Assembly: GCA_016929395.1 (NCBI GenBank)
Contig: JAFGIX010000080.1
Span: 1-61,667 of the forward strand
Length of the DNA stretch: 61,667 nt
Source of the DNA: Candidatus Zymogenus saltonus
Lineage (GTDB): Bacteria > Desulfobacterota > Zymogenia > Zymogenales > Zymogenaceae
Reading direction: 5' to 3'
The notes under the pieces are model-generated. The model saw only the letters and a program-made list of their open reading frames with translations. It did not search any database and had not been told where the DNA came from. Numbering within the stretch: position 1 is the first letter of the stretch; every line of letters begins with the position of its first letter. Position numbers and translations under genes: made by a program. Positions 51,115 to 60,296 of this stretch are shown piece after piece.

Positions 51115-52455
51115 CTAATCGAGCCTTGCCCCGTCCCTCTTCAAATCCGTTATCAACTCCTCGACGTCGATATCCCGTGTCCTTGCGCCCGATCTCAGTA
51201 TTATCCGGGTCGCCGCCCCCGCTGCCTGGCCGCACGCCATGCACACCCCCATTACTCTCGCCGATGCCAGCGCCCCGTGATCCATCGAGATTGCCCTGCC
51301 TGTGACCAAGAGGTTTACGATCCTCTTTGGGACAAGGGAGCGGTACGGTACGCCGTAATACAATCCCTCGTCAAGGAAAACAAGCTCCGGCTCCGTCATC
51401 CCCTCCTCCCACTTCTCCAGCGGCCAGGAGCTGAAGCATATCGAGTCGTCGAACTTCCTGCCGGAAAGCACATCGTCCTCGGTCAATATATACTCCCCGA
51501 CGATCCTCCTCGTCTCCCTTATGCCCAGCTGAACGGCGGTGTCCGCGAGAAAGGCGTTCTCGAACCCGGGAACCTCCTTTTTGAGAAACTCCACCGCGAC
51601 CTCCGCATCGGCCCTACCCTTGAGCTCCCCGTAGGTCAGGTCGGACACCAGGCTCCCGTCAAGCGCCCTGCCGTCTTTGGTAAGGGCCGAGATCTTCACA
51701 ATCGCCTCTCCGGGCCTGAAGGTTGGGATTATAAGGCCTTGGCTTACGGTCAGGGAGTATTTCCCGGTCGAAACCGCGTCCCTGATCCTGTCGTTCAAAA
51801 CGGCCATCCCCTCCTGCTGGTAGCGAACCAGATCCATCCCCTGGGCGAAAAACATCATGGTGGGCGTCATGACCGCCCCGCCTCCCTTGTCGTCCCCCTT
51901 CTTTATCTCTACGCCGGAGGCCAGGGCCAAAACGGCGTCCCCCGTTGCGTCGATGTAAATCTTTCCGCGTACCCCGAAGAGCCCTTCGGGGCTTGCCACC
52001 ACAAGCCCTTTTATCTCGTCACCGCTCACAATCACGTCCGCCGCGTATGAGTGAAGCATCAGTTTGATTTTCGGCTCGTCCCCTATAAGTTTGTCACAGA
52101 GGCGCTTCATGTGCCAGGGATTGTATATCAGGGCGGTAAAGCTCTCCCTTATAAAGGGGCCGAAGGCGCCCCCCATGGCGGTCAGCTTCTCCGCTATCTC
52201 CTTTGCCGTCCCCTCTATGATGAACTCGATCTTGTCCGGGTGATGGAGGTACATGCCGCAGATTGTTCCCACGGCCCCCGCCGTCGCCATCCCGCCCAGA
52301 AAGCCGTATCTTTCAATCAGTATAACGGAAAGGCCCCGACGCGCCGCAGCCAACGCCGCAGCGAAGCCGGAGGGTCCGCCGCCGGCAACGACCACGTCGG
52401 CCTCCATTGAAATGGGGATATCCCTTTCCGGAATTGACAGGCTCTTTTTAGACAT
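51115..52455 (-). CDS. FAD-dependent oxidoreductase
   Basis: A 446-residue flavoenzyme of the FAD-dependent oxidoreductase (PF12831-like) group. The dinucleotide fold begins DVVVAGGGPSGFAAALAAARRG, the acidic strand end is LIERYGFLGGMATAG, and the second FAD contact is IYIDATGDAVLALASG, with AISMDHGALASARVMGVCMACGQAAG closing the FAD site. Substrate is unknown; relatives oxidise or reduce small organic acids or amines. It lies 12 bases from the deacylase gene upstream in transcription, so they form an operon. ATG 52455 has an AAGGA ribosome site. Confidence 0.82.
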   Translation of the reverse strand: MSKKSLSIPERDIPISMEADVVVAGGGPSGFAAALAAARRGLSVILIERYGFLGGMATAGAVGTICGMYLHHPDKIEFIIEGTAKEIAEKLTAMGGAFGPFIRESFTALIYNPWHMKRLCDKLIGDEPKIKLMLHSYAADVIVSGDEIKGLVVASPEGLFGVRGKIYIDATGDAVLALASGVEIKKGDDKGGGAVMTPTMMFFAQGMDLVRYQQEGMAVLNDRIRDAVSTGKYSLTVSQGLIIPTFRPGEAIVKISALTKDGRALDGSLVSDLTYGELKGRADAEVAVEFLKKEVPGFENAFLADTAVQLGIRETRRIVGEYILTEDDVLSGRKFDDSICFSSWPLEKWEEGMTEPELVFLDEGLYYGVPYRSLVPKRIVNLLVTGRAISMDHGALASARVMGVCMACGQAAGAATRIILRSGARTRDIDVEELITDLKRDGARLD

Positions 52456-52467
52456 GTCGTCATCCTT

Positions 52468-53523
52468 TTAATTAAGCTCTTTCATCAGGGCGATGAGATA
52501 CTCGTTCTCCTTCGATTTTGAGTTCGGGAGCGCAGGTGATTCCACGAGGTGTTTTTTCATATCGTCTCTGTCAAAATCGATGACCATGGTGACCCTCGTG
52601 CCGGATCGAACTATCGGCTGATTCGTCAGTCCAGTGACGACCCCCGACAAGGGCGACGTGAGGTCGTGGTTCTCAAAGCTCGTGGGATCGATAATGTCCC
52701 CGATGTTTTCCCCTCTCTTGACAAATTGGCCGAGGTTTATGGCCGGCTTGAATATCCCACCGATGGGGCTTCTCACCCAGGGCCTGTTGGATGCCAGCAC
52801 GATCTGATGAGACGGTATCTCCGCCGTCCCTTCAAGCATCCCGAGGACGTACATGACGTTCTTTACGGCCGTTGTTCCAACGTCCACGTTGTTTCGGGTG
52901 ATCTTCCCGGCGGCCCCGATCTCGATCGTCGTGCAGGGCACGCCGATCCTGAACGCCTCCGTCTGGAGCATCCCCTTCAGCGTGGGGCCGTTCCAGACCG
53001 CGTTGATCCCCGTGGAAACAACAAGATCAAGATACTCCCTGGATGGATTTTCCACCCTCACCCTTATGTGGGGGATAAGCTCGTCAGGGAACTCGGCGGA
53101 GTGGAGATCGATGATGTAATTTGCCTCCTTTACGAAGATGTCAAAGAAGCTGTGGGCGATCCTCTCGGTCATCGTTCCGTCCGGATTCCCTGGGAATACC
53201 CTGTTCATATCTACGTTGTCGTACGGATCCCAACGAAGCCCGGAGTTAAAAGCCATTGGGTTGACTATGGGAACGGCAAGGACGTTTCCGCTCAGCTTCT
53301 TCGGGTCGATGTAGTCCACCATCTCCCTCAACACCTCTACGCCCACCACCTCGTTTCCGTGTACGGCGGCGTTTATAAGAAGCGTGGGGCCTTCCTTTGT
53401 CCCCCAGACCGCGAAATAGTTCAGGCGGATCTCCTGGCGGTCGGCGCTCTCGGCGATCGTCAGGTGCCCGGATACCTTCTTTCCCCTTTTCGCCTTGTCC
53501 TTCAGCTTCGATCCCTTTGACAC
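52468..53523 (-). CDS. Succinylglutamate desuccinylase/aspartoacylase family protein
   Basis: A zinc-dependent M14-like deacylase of 351 residues. His55 and Glu58 in VHGNEV are zinc ligands, VDMNRVFPGN follows, DLHS supplies the third zinc ligand, and the catalytic Glu is in TTIEIGAAG. A C-terminal beta-domain (HDLTSPLSGVVTGL) is typical of the AstE/aspartoacylase group. It should hydrolyse an N-acyl amino acid or related amide. GTG 53523 is the start. Coupling with an FAD oxidoreductase suggests a short catabolic pathway, but the substrate cannot be named. Confidence 0.85.
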   Translation of the reverse strand: MSKGSKLKDKAKRGKKVSGHLTIAESADRQEIRLNYFAVWGTKEGPTLLINAAVHGNEVVGVEVLREMVDYIDPKKLSGNVLAVPIVNPMAFNSGLRWDPYDNVDMNRVFPGNPDGTMTERIAHSFFDIFVKEANYIIDLHSAEFPDELIPHIRVRVENPSREYLDLVVSTGINAVWNGPTLKGMLQTEAFRIGVPCTTIEIGAAGKITRNNVDVGTTAVKNVMYVLGMLEGTAEIPSHQIVLASNRPWVRSPIGGIFKPAINLGQFVKRGENIGDIIDPTSFENHDLTSPLSGVVTGLTNQPIVRSGTRVTMVIDFDRDDMKKHLVESPALPNSKSKENEYLIALMKELN

Positions 53524-53699
53524 GGCCTTTTTACCCCCTTCTCTCCCAAAACTAAACCAAGAGAAAAATGTTAATACATTTACTGGCTAATTTCAAGTAA
53601 AATTAAAATAAACTTTTCTAATAAATATATCGGGCGAAATGATACAAAAACGGTTTTTATTGGAAAGTTTCAATTAGTCTCCATAACGACAATAAAGAC

Positions 53700-53729
53700 T
53701 TGACTTATATTAGAGATGATTTGTATGAT
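53700..53729 (+). promoter_or_regulatory. Sigma70-like promoter for the Gfo/Idh/MocA gene
   Basis: TTGACT (53700-53705), 18 bases, TATGAT (53724-53729), about 45 bases before the ATG at 53773. It lies in the divergent gap with the deacylase gene. Confidence 0.55.
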
Positions 53730-53772
53730 TACGCTTCAGGTATTTTATAAGCTTTTTTTAGGGTAAAAAACC

Positions 53773-54843
53773 ATGGCAGGAGAGAAAGACAAGTTGAGGT
53801 TTGCGATTGTGGGGTGCGGGAGGATCAGCGACCTGCACGCCCGCGCCTACGAAGGGAGCGACGACGCTGAGATCTTCGCCGTCTGCGACGTCAATGAGGA
53901 TGTCGCAAAAAGGAGAGGGGAAGAGTGGGGAGCGAAGAAGGTCTACACGGACTACGAAAAGCTGTTGAAGGACGACGAGATCGACGCGGTCGAGCTTTTG
54001 GTTCCCCACGGTCTTCACATGCCGATGACGGTGGCGGCGGCCCAGGCCAAAAAGAATATCAGCGTCCAGAAGCCTATGGCCACAAGCGTGGCCGATGCGA
54101 AGAAGATGGTTGAGGCCGCAAAAGAAGAGGGGGTCGTCTTAAAGGTGTTTGAGAACTTCGTTTTCTATCCTCCTTACGTGAAGGCCAGGGAGCTGGTGGA
54201 GTCGGGAGCGATCGGAAAGCTGATCACCGTCAGGATGAGCATGACGACCGGCAGGGGCGGCTGGGATATCCCGGGGGAGGCCTGGCTCTGGCGGTTGGAC
54301 AAGGTAAAGGGGGGCGGCGGGCTTCATGTATTCGACGACGGGTACCACAAGTTCTCCCAGGCCTACGACATCGGCGGCGAGGTGGAGAAGGTCTACGCGT
54401 GGATAGACTACACAAACAACATCGTAGACTCACCCTCTTTCATAATGTGGAAATACAAGGAAGGCGAGCGCGCCCGCTACGGCCAGTACGACCTGACCCA
54501 TGCATACGACATGCATATAAGGTCTGCTTACTACGGCACGGACGACAGGGTTGAGCTTGTGGGCAGCGAGGGGATTATATTTATAAATGGCTGCACCGGT
54601 GATATGCTGTGCGAGCCCCCGCTAGTCCTCTATAGGGACGGCGAGACCCGGGCCTTTCACAGCATAATATACGACTGGGGCCAGGCCTTCGTCGACAGCG
54701 GCAGGCACTTTTTCAAATGCCTGAAGGACGGCGGGGATCCGATCCTCTCCGGGGAGGTGGGGGTCAAGGTGACCCAGTTCACGCTCGCCGCCGAGCTCTC
54801 CCACGCCGAGGGAAGGGAGATAAAGCCTGAGGATGTGCCTTGA
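53773..54843 (+). CDS. Gfo/Idh/MocA family oxidoreductase
   Basis: A 356-residue NAD(P)-dependent oxidoreductase of the Gfo/Idh/MocA family, acting on sugars, inositols or related polyols. The cofactor loop is FAIVGCGRISDLHARAY, and the usual E-K-P triad is QKPMATS here, with Gln replacing Glu. The C-terminal half has GGGLHVFDDGYHKF in the substrate pocket and GTDDRVELVGSEGIIF in the sheet. The tail ends ...SGEVGVKVTQFTLAAELS, typical for the family. Substrate not predictable. Confidence 0.85.
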   Translation: MAGEKDKLRFAIVGCGRISDLHARAYEGSDDAEIFAVCDVNEDVAKRRGEEWGAKKVYTDYEKLLKDDEIDAVELLVPHGLHMPMTVAAAQAKKNISVQKPMATSVADAKKMVEAAKEEGVVLKVFENFVFYPPYVKARELVESGAIGKLITVRMSMTTGRGGWDIPGEAWLWRLDKVKGGGGLHVFDDGYHKFSQAYDIGGEVEKVYAWIDYTNNIVDSPSFIMWKYKEGERARYGQYDLTHAYDMHIRSAYYGTDDRVELVGSEGIIFINGCTGDMLCEPPLVLYRDGETRAFHSIIYDWGQAFVDSGRHFFKCLKDGGDPILSGEVGVKVTQFTLAAELSHAEGREIKPEDVP

Positions 54844-54920
54844 TGGAGCGATTCCAACAGTATCTGGAAGGGATCCGCATGAAAACGTAAATCTACAATC
54901 CCTTGGGCTGTAGAATTCCT

Positions 54921-54949
54921 TTGACACCGCCCCAAATCTGTTATATAGA
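54921..54949 (+). promoter_or_regulatory. Sigma70-like promoter for the DUF362 gene
   Basis: TTGACA (54921-54926), exactly 17 bases, TATAGA (54944-54949), about 40 bases before the ATG at 54992. Confidence 0.65.
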
Positions 54950-54991
54950 TAAGTAATCAAAATAATTGTATAAACGGGGGAGTTTTGCGTC

Positions 54992-56065
54992 ATGAGGGAA
55001 ATCGATATAGCCGTGGTCAAGATACCAAAGGAGAAAAAGGACAACGCGGACTTTTTTAAAGAGAAATTTGCAAAGCTGATCGATATCGCCGGCGGGATAG
55101 ACTTCGTAAATAAAGGGGACTCGGTCCTTGTCAAGGTATCCCTGAACTCCGACAGAAAGTATCCTGCCACGACAAGCCCCGACACTCTAAGTGCGCTGAT
55201 CGAGCTTTTGATAAAGAGATCGCCGTCGGCAATCTACGTAGGGGACAAGTCGGCGTTCTTCAGGAAGACTAAAAAGATATTCAAGAATACGGGATTTGAA
55301 GAGCTTATAGCCGCTTATGCAAAAAAAGTGGAAAAGGATACCGGCACGAAGGTCAGGCTCATCGACTTTGACGACTGTATCTACAGGGACCGCTACTTCC
55401 CCAAAGACATCAAGGACAAGTGGGAGCTCCAGCGCACAAGACACATGATCAGGGCGCCCAAGATGCTCTTTGAGGAGGACCCGTTTCTTAAGGGAAAGGG
55501 GCTTCCCGCAAAGGTCGACCACATCATCGTGCTGGGGACGGTCAAGACCCACTTCCTGGGGAGATTCACCCTGGGAATGAAGAGCTACGTCGGTTTCCTC
55601 GACAACGAGAGCCGTTGTCTTTTTCACAACATTCCCCACAAGAACTGCTACAGGCTTAAAAAAATCGCCCCCTTCGACAGGGTGAGTCTCCAGAACCGGG
55701 TTCCGGAGCTCCTTACCGTTATTCCCCTCCCGAAGCTCGTGATCCTCGACGGACGGGAGCTTATCATCAGGGGCGGGCCTGACTCCAACAACAGGATTCA
55801 GCCGCTCCCCTCCTTTGTCCCGAATCCCTACACCGGCGTGATGATGGCCGGAACTGATATTGTGGCGGTGGACGCCGCGGGCGTGGCGCTTTTGAAAACG
55901 CAGAAGAGAGTGGCAAAGGAGCTAAAACGGTTTTCCATCTGGGAGATGCCCACATTTGTCAGAGCCGAAGAGCTGAAATTGGGGGCAAACCGCGCCGACA
56001 AGATCGTGCTCCATACGGATTCAAAGGAGGAGAAATTCGAGCGGATAGCCTGGTTCCTCCAGTAA
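54992..56065 (+). CDS. DUF362 domain-containing protein
   Basis: A 357-residue protein of the DUF362 family, which includes proteins of uncharacterised function often tied to iron-sulfur or redox contexts. Recognisable parts are VNKGDSVLVKVSLNSDRKYP at the start, VDHIIVLGTVKTHFLGRFTLGMKSYVG in the middle (the T-H-x5-T-L-G-M-K-S core), and GVMMAGTDIVAVDAAGVALL toward the end. There is no CxxC ferredoxin cluster, so it is the domain alone. Cytosolic; no signal peptide. Function unknown. Confidence 0.75.
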   Translation: MREIDIAVVKIPKEKKDNADFFKEKFAKLIDIAGGIDFVNKGDSVLVKVSLNSDRKYPATTSPDTLSALIELLIKRSPSAIYVGDKSAFFRKTKKIFKNTGFEELIAAYAKKVEKDTGTKVRLIDFDDCIYRDRYFPKDIKDKWELQRTRHMIRAPKMLFEEDPFLKGKGLPAKVDHIIVLGTVKTHFLGRFTLGMKSYVGFLDNESRCLFHNIPHKNCYRLKKIAPFDRVSLQNRVPELLTVIPLPKLVILDGRELIIRGGPDSNNRIQPLPSFVPNPYTGVMMAGTDIVAVDAAGVALLKTQKRVAKELKRFSIWEMPTFVRAEELKLGANRADKIVLHTDSKEEKFERIAWFLQ

Positions 56066-56182
56066 GGTTGTCCGCCCGACGGTTGGAGCAAGAAGAATTT
56101 AAAGAAGAAGATTTGTTGAATAGTCTGTTGGTTTTCACTCCGGCTGAATTCTCTCAAATTCTACAATTAGGCTTTTTTCTGT

Positions 56183-56728
56183 ATGAACTACCTTGACATC
56201 GCGATCATAATTATCCTTGGGGCGAGCGTAATCTACAGCGTCATCAAGGGCTTCATAAGGGATGCCTTCTCGCTATTGGCGGTCATCTTGGGGATCGTGG
56301 CGTCCCTCCTCTTTTACCCCACCGGCGCCGAGATGCTCGCCGGATTGATAACCAATCCGCAGATTGCAAACATCGTGAGCTTTGCGGTAATCTTTCTCGC
56401 CGTTTCCATAGTCGTATCCCTTTTGGGCATGCTGGTCTCAAGGATGATCAAGACCGCCGACCTCTCCTTTTACGACAGGGTAGCGGGGGGGACCTTCGGC
56501 CTCGTGAAGGGTTATATCCTCGTTGCCGTTCTCGTGATAGTCGTGACAACCCTCTTTCCCGCATCGGCCAGAACTTCAAAGATAACTCCCTATGTCGTGA
56601 GATCGATAAGGGTTGTGACCGACATCCTCCCCGCCGACTACCAGAGAAAGATCGAGGAGCAGAAGAAAAATCTTGAGAATCTCAACGAACGGACTATCGA
56701 GAGGAATGACAGTAAAGTATCCCAGTAG
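56183..56728 (+). CDS. CvpA family membrane protein
   Basis: A 181-residue inner-membrane protein with four hydrophobic helices. The family core LSFYDRVAGGTFGLVKGYILV lies at about residues 93-113, and the N-terminal YLDIAIIIILGASVIYSVIKG is typical. CvpA proteins were first linked to colicin V production and are now tied to envelope homeostasis; the mechanism is unclear. A charged helix closes the protein (RKIEEQKKNLENLNERTIER). ATG 56183 has no strong ribosome site. The penicillin-acylase-family gene follows after 54 bases. Confidence 0.82.
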   Translation: MNYLDIAIIIILGASVIYSVIKGFIRDAFSLLAVILGIVASLLFYPTGAEMLAGLITNPQIANIVSFAVIFLAVSIVVSLLGMLVSRMIKTADLSFYDRVAGGTFGLVKGYILVAVLVIVVTTLFPASARTSKITPYVVRSIRVVTDILPADYQRKIEEQKKNLENLNERTIERNDSKVSQ

Positions 56729-56782
56729 CCTCAAGACAAAATCCATCCTTTAAAGCTTGGTACAAGCAAAAAGGAGTTAAAT

Positions 56783-59170
56783 ATGAAGATAGTAAAATAC
56801 GCCTTTATAGTCGCGGCGGTGTTGATTATTGCAACCGCCGTATTTTTTCAGGTATTTTTTCGCGTCTCGATCCCCAAATACTCAGGGACGCTCGATGTCG
56901 AGGGATTGACTGTGGACGTCGAGATAAGGACTGATGAATATGGGGTACCGCACATCTTTGCGGAAAACGAGAGGGACCTCTTCTTCGCCCAGGGGTACAT
57001 CACCGCGAGGGAGAGGATGTTCCAGATGGACATGACGAGGCTTGCGGGGAGGGGGGAGCTTTCGACCCTCTTCGGCAAGGCCACGGAAGAGATGGACAGG
57101 TTCCTCAAAACCGTTGGATTCTACAGGACGGCGAGGCTCGAATACGAGGAGCTGCCCCAGGAGTACAAGGAGGTGGTGATCGCGTACACGAACGGCGTCA
57201 ACGCATATCTCGACTCCGTAAAACGCCTGCCGAGGGAATACGCCATCTTGAGGGTCAAACCGGAAAAATGGGTTGTGGAAGACACCGTCGTCACCGGGCT
57301 CCTGATGGCCTACAGCCTCACCAGGTCGAAGAAGACCGACCTGATCCTCTACCGCATCGGCGAGGCGGCGGGAGAGGATATGCTCGATCTCATCACTCCC
57401 TCATTTCCCGACTTTGCCCCACGAGTCTCAAGCCTTGGCGGTCTGGACGGAGAAAACAGGGTCGCCCGATCTCACTTTACTCGATTTAACGGGGGGGAAG
57501 AGGGCGTCTCGAATGGAAACCTCCCCTTGATCCCGCCGGAGATTGCTGCCAGCAACTGGATGATCTTCTCCGGTTCAAAAACGACGACCGGCGCCCCGAT
57601 CTTTACCGGAAGCCCCGACCTGGAGCCGAAGATACCGTCCCTCTTTTACGTCGTGCACCTAAGCGGCGGCGACTATGACGTAATCGGCGGCTCCATCCCG
57701 GGGATGCCCGGGGTGAACGTCCTGGGGTTTAACGGGAACATAGCATGGAGCAACGTGAACGGCCGGGTGGACGAGCTGGACTACTTCATCGAAAAGGTAA
57801 ATCCGAAAAATAAAAATCAATACCTTACCGAAAAGGGTTACGTCGATTTCGGGATAGTAGAGGAGACGCTGAAGATAAAGAAGAAGGGAAAGATAGTTGA
57901 GGAGAAGATGAGGATCAAGATATCGAGGCACGGACCCATCATCTCAGATGTCATGAGCCTGGCCCCGGATAACTGCGCCATGATGTGGGTCGGCAACAAA
58001 CCCTGCGGCATTATTCAGGGCTGTCTCGAGATCTGTAAGGCGGGGGACTTCGACGAGTTCAGAAGGGCCATTAGCCTCATCACGACGCCGACCCTTAACG
58101 TCGGCTACGCGGACGCCGAGGGGAACATCGGCTACCAGTACATGGCGTCGCCCCCGATAAGGAAGAAGGGGAACGGGACGGTGCCCGTCCCCGGGTGGAC
58201 CGGCGAGTACGACTGGGTGGGCAACATCCCCTTCGAGAGACTCCCCTACGACCTGAACCCGAAGAAGGGGTATCTCGGGTCGTTCAACAACGAGCCGAAG
58301 AAGACCGACTACCACGTTACAAACTTCTACCTATTTGAGCGGGCGACGCGCTTTGAGGAGATGGCAAAGGGTATTGACAAGATGAGCTTAGATGACGCCC
58401 ACAAGATACAGCTGGACAGCGTGTCCGTCGTGGCGGAGAGGTGGGTGCCGATCGTTGTCGAGGCCTGCTCCGATAGCGAGGATCTGAAAGACGCCCTAGC
58501 CCTCTTTGACGGGTGGAACTTTGCCTCGAAGAAGGACAGCCCCGCAGCAAGCCTCTTCAACTCCTTCTACTACCACATGATGGGAAACACCCTCAGGGAC
58601 AACGTGGGGGAGGAGGTCTGGGAGGAGCACCTGTCCGGCTACTACATAGTCTACGTGCCGGACCTTTTGATGACAAAGATCGTGAATGACAATGATAATC
58701 TCCTTTATGACGACATAGGGACGGAGGGTGTAACGGAGACGAGGAACGACATGGTCGTTAAAAGCATGAAAGACGCCGTCACCGAGCTGACGGAAAGCCT
58801 CGGCGCAAATCCGGAAAAGTGGGCCTGGGAGAAGGTCCACAGGATGACCTTCAAGCACCCGATGGGGAGCGGCCTGTCGTTCTTTAACCTGAAGCCGATC
58901 CCGACGGACGGCGACGGCTACACCATAAACGCCGGCATGTGGGACAACAAGGACCGCTACGAGATGGTGTCGGGAGGAGTCATCCGTATGATAGTAGATT
59001 TCTCCGACGTCGAAAGGTCGACCATAATCTGTCCGCCGGGGCAGTCCGGGCACTTCAAGAGCCCCCACTACGACGACCTGGCGAAGATGTGGGCCGAGGG
59101 CGGCCAGATCCCGATGCATTATCTTACGGCCAAGGAGCTTCCGAACCTCCTGATCCTCAAGAAGAAATAG
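56783..59170 (+). CDS. Penicillin acylase (S45) family Ntn hydrolase
   Basis: A 795-residue exported hydrolase. An N-terminal hydrophobic helix (residues 5-27) serves as signal or anchor; the alpha-chain region includes FFAQGYITARERMFQMDMTRLAGRG. The self-cleavage site is in PPEIAASNWMIFSG, making Ser257 the N-terminal nucleophile of the beta chain. The next block reads TTTGAPIFTGSPDLEPKIPS, where the family usually has a N-D-P-H-L stretch, so the substrate pocket may differ. Members hydrolyse amides such as penicillins or acyl-homoserine lactones; the natural substrate is unknown. AAGGAG lies upstream of ATG 56783. Confidence 0.88.
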   Translation: MKIVKYAFIVAAVLIIATAVFFQVFFRVSIPKYSGTLDVEGLTVDVEIRTDEYGVPHIFAENERDLFFAQGYITARERMFQMDMTRLAGRGELSTLFGKATEEMDRFLKTVGFYRTARLEYEELPQEYKEVVIAYTNGVNAYLDSVKRLPREYAILRVKPEKWVVEDTVVTGLLMAYSLTRSKKTDLILYRIGEAAGEDMLDLITPSFPDFAPRVSSLGGLDGENRVARSHFTRFNGGEEGVSNGNLPLIPPEIAASNWMIFSGSKTTTGAPIFTGSPDLEPKIPSLFYVVHLSGGDYDVIGGSIPGMPGVNVLGFNGNIAWSNVNGRVDELDYFIEKVNPKNKNQYLTEKGYVDFGIVEETLKIKKKGKIVEEKMRIKISRHGPIISDVMSLAPDNCAMMWVGNKPCGIIQGCLEICKAGDFDEFRRAISLITTPTLNVGYADAEGNIGYQYMASPPIRKKGNGTVPVPGWTGEYDWVGNIPFERLPYDLNPKKGYLGSFNNEPKKTDYHVTNFYLFERATRFEEMAKGIDKMSLDDAHKIQLDSVSVVAERWVPIVVEACSDSEDLKDALALFDGWNFASKKDSPAASLFNSFYYHMMGNTLRDNVGEEVWEEHLSGYYIVYVPDLLMTKIVNDNDNLLYDDIGTEGVTETRNDMVVKSMKDAVTELTESLGANPEKWAWEKVHRMTFKHPMGSGLSFFNLKPIPTDGDGYTINAGMWDNKDRYEMVSGGVIRMIVDFSDVERSTIICPPGQSGHFKSPHYDDLAKMWAEGGQIPMHYLTAKELPNLLILKKK

Positions 59171-59326
59171 GGAGTGTCTGGAACTGATTTAGGTTTTTCG
59201 TGTCAACTTTATCGTGGTAACGTAAAAGTGCTCTTGGAGATTTTAGCGGATGGGAGAGGGGGGTCGAAGGAGATCGGGCGGGATAACAAATAGACAATTT
59301 TAGTGATTGAGGATTCAAGGAGCGAG

Positions 59327-60232
59327 ATGAAAGCGTGGTTAAACGGAGAGCTTGTAGGCTGGGACAAGACCAACGTATCCCCCCTGTCCCACAGCTTCAG
59401 CAGGGGGTCTGCAATATTCGAGGTCGTCGATATCGTAAAGACCGACAGGGGGCCGGCATTCTTCGGCCTCATGGAGCATATCGAGCGCTTCTTCAGGAGC
59501 GCCGACTACACCTTTATGGAGCTGCCGATTGAGAGGGAGGGCCTCATCGAGGCCGTCCTAAAGACGGCAAGGGTGAACAATGTAAAAAGGGGGGCTGCAA
59601 AGTTCTTCGCGTACTACTCCCCGATGGAGTTTTCCGTCATCCCGACGAATCCCACGGTCGACATCGTCATCTTCTGCATGGACTACGACCTGTTCAACGT
59701 CAAGCAGGAGGAGATCTCGGCGCCGGTGACGGCTGGGGTGTCCAAGCTCAGGAAGTTGAACCCATCAACCGTACCGGTTCACGCAAAGGCGACCGGCAAC
59801 TATCTCAATCCGTTTCTCGCGAAGATGGAGATGAAGAAAAAAGGATACGACGACGTGATAATGCTCGACGCCAACGGTTTTGTGGCGGAGGGGGCGACGT
59901 CGAACGTCTTCTTCGTCAAGGGGAGTGACGTCATGACATCGACCACGACAAACGCGCTGCCCGGCATCACCCGCACCTCCGTCATCGAGCTTTTGACGGA
60001 CATGGGATACAGGGTTCAGGAGCGAAACATTAAGCCTGAGGAGTTCCCCGGCGTGGACGAGGCGTTCTACACCGGAAGCGTAATAAAGGTCCAGCCGATT
60101 ATATCGATCGACGGCACCAAGCTTAATAAAGAGTGCCCCGGGCCGGTCACCACAGCTATCTCCTCGAAGATGAAGGAGGTCTTCACGGGCAGGCTGGAGA
60201 AGTACAACAAGTGGTTGACGGTGATAGGGTAG
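59327..60232 (+). CDS. Class IV PLP aminotransferase (BCAT/aminodeoxychorismate lyase-like)
   Basis: A 301-residue fold-type-IV PLP enzyme. The N-terminal LSHSFSRGSAIFEVV is the usual first motif, the Schiff-base Lys lies in VPVHAKATGNYLNPFLAK, and the PLP-phosphate site is VAEGATSNVFFVKG with ALPGITRTSVIELL later. Branched-chain aminotransferase, D-amino-acid aminotransferase and aminodeoxychorismate lyase share these features, and length alone does not decide between them. ATG 59327 is chosen because AAGGAG at 59317-59322 serves it; the in-frame start at 59303 would add eight residues. Confidence 0.85.
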   Translation: MKAWLNGELVGWDKTNVSPLSHSFSRGSAIFEVVDIVKTDRGPAFFGLMEHIERFFRSADYTFMELPIEREGLIEAVLKTARVNNVKRGAAKFFAYYSPMEFSVIPTNPTVDIVIFCMDYDLFNVKQEEISAPVTAGVSKLRKLNPSTVPVHAKATGNYLNPFLAKMEMKKKGYDDVIMLDANGFVAEGATSNVFFVKGSDVMTSTTTNALPGITRTSVIELLTDMGYRVQERNIKPEEFPGVDEAFYTGSVIKVQPIISIDGTKLNKECPGPVTTAISSKMKEVFTGRLEKYNKWLTVIG

Positions 60233-60296
60233 TGGGGGGGGTAATTGTTTTAAATTGTGAATTCTGGTTTTCCAAAATATTGTTTGGATAGGTTTA

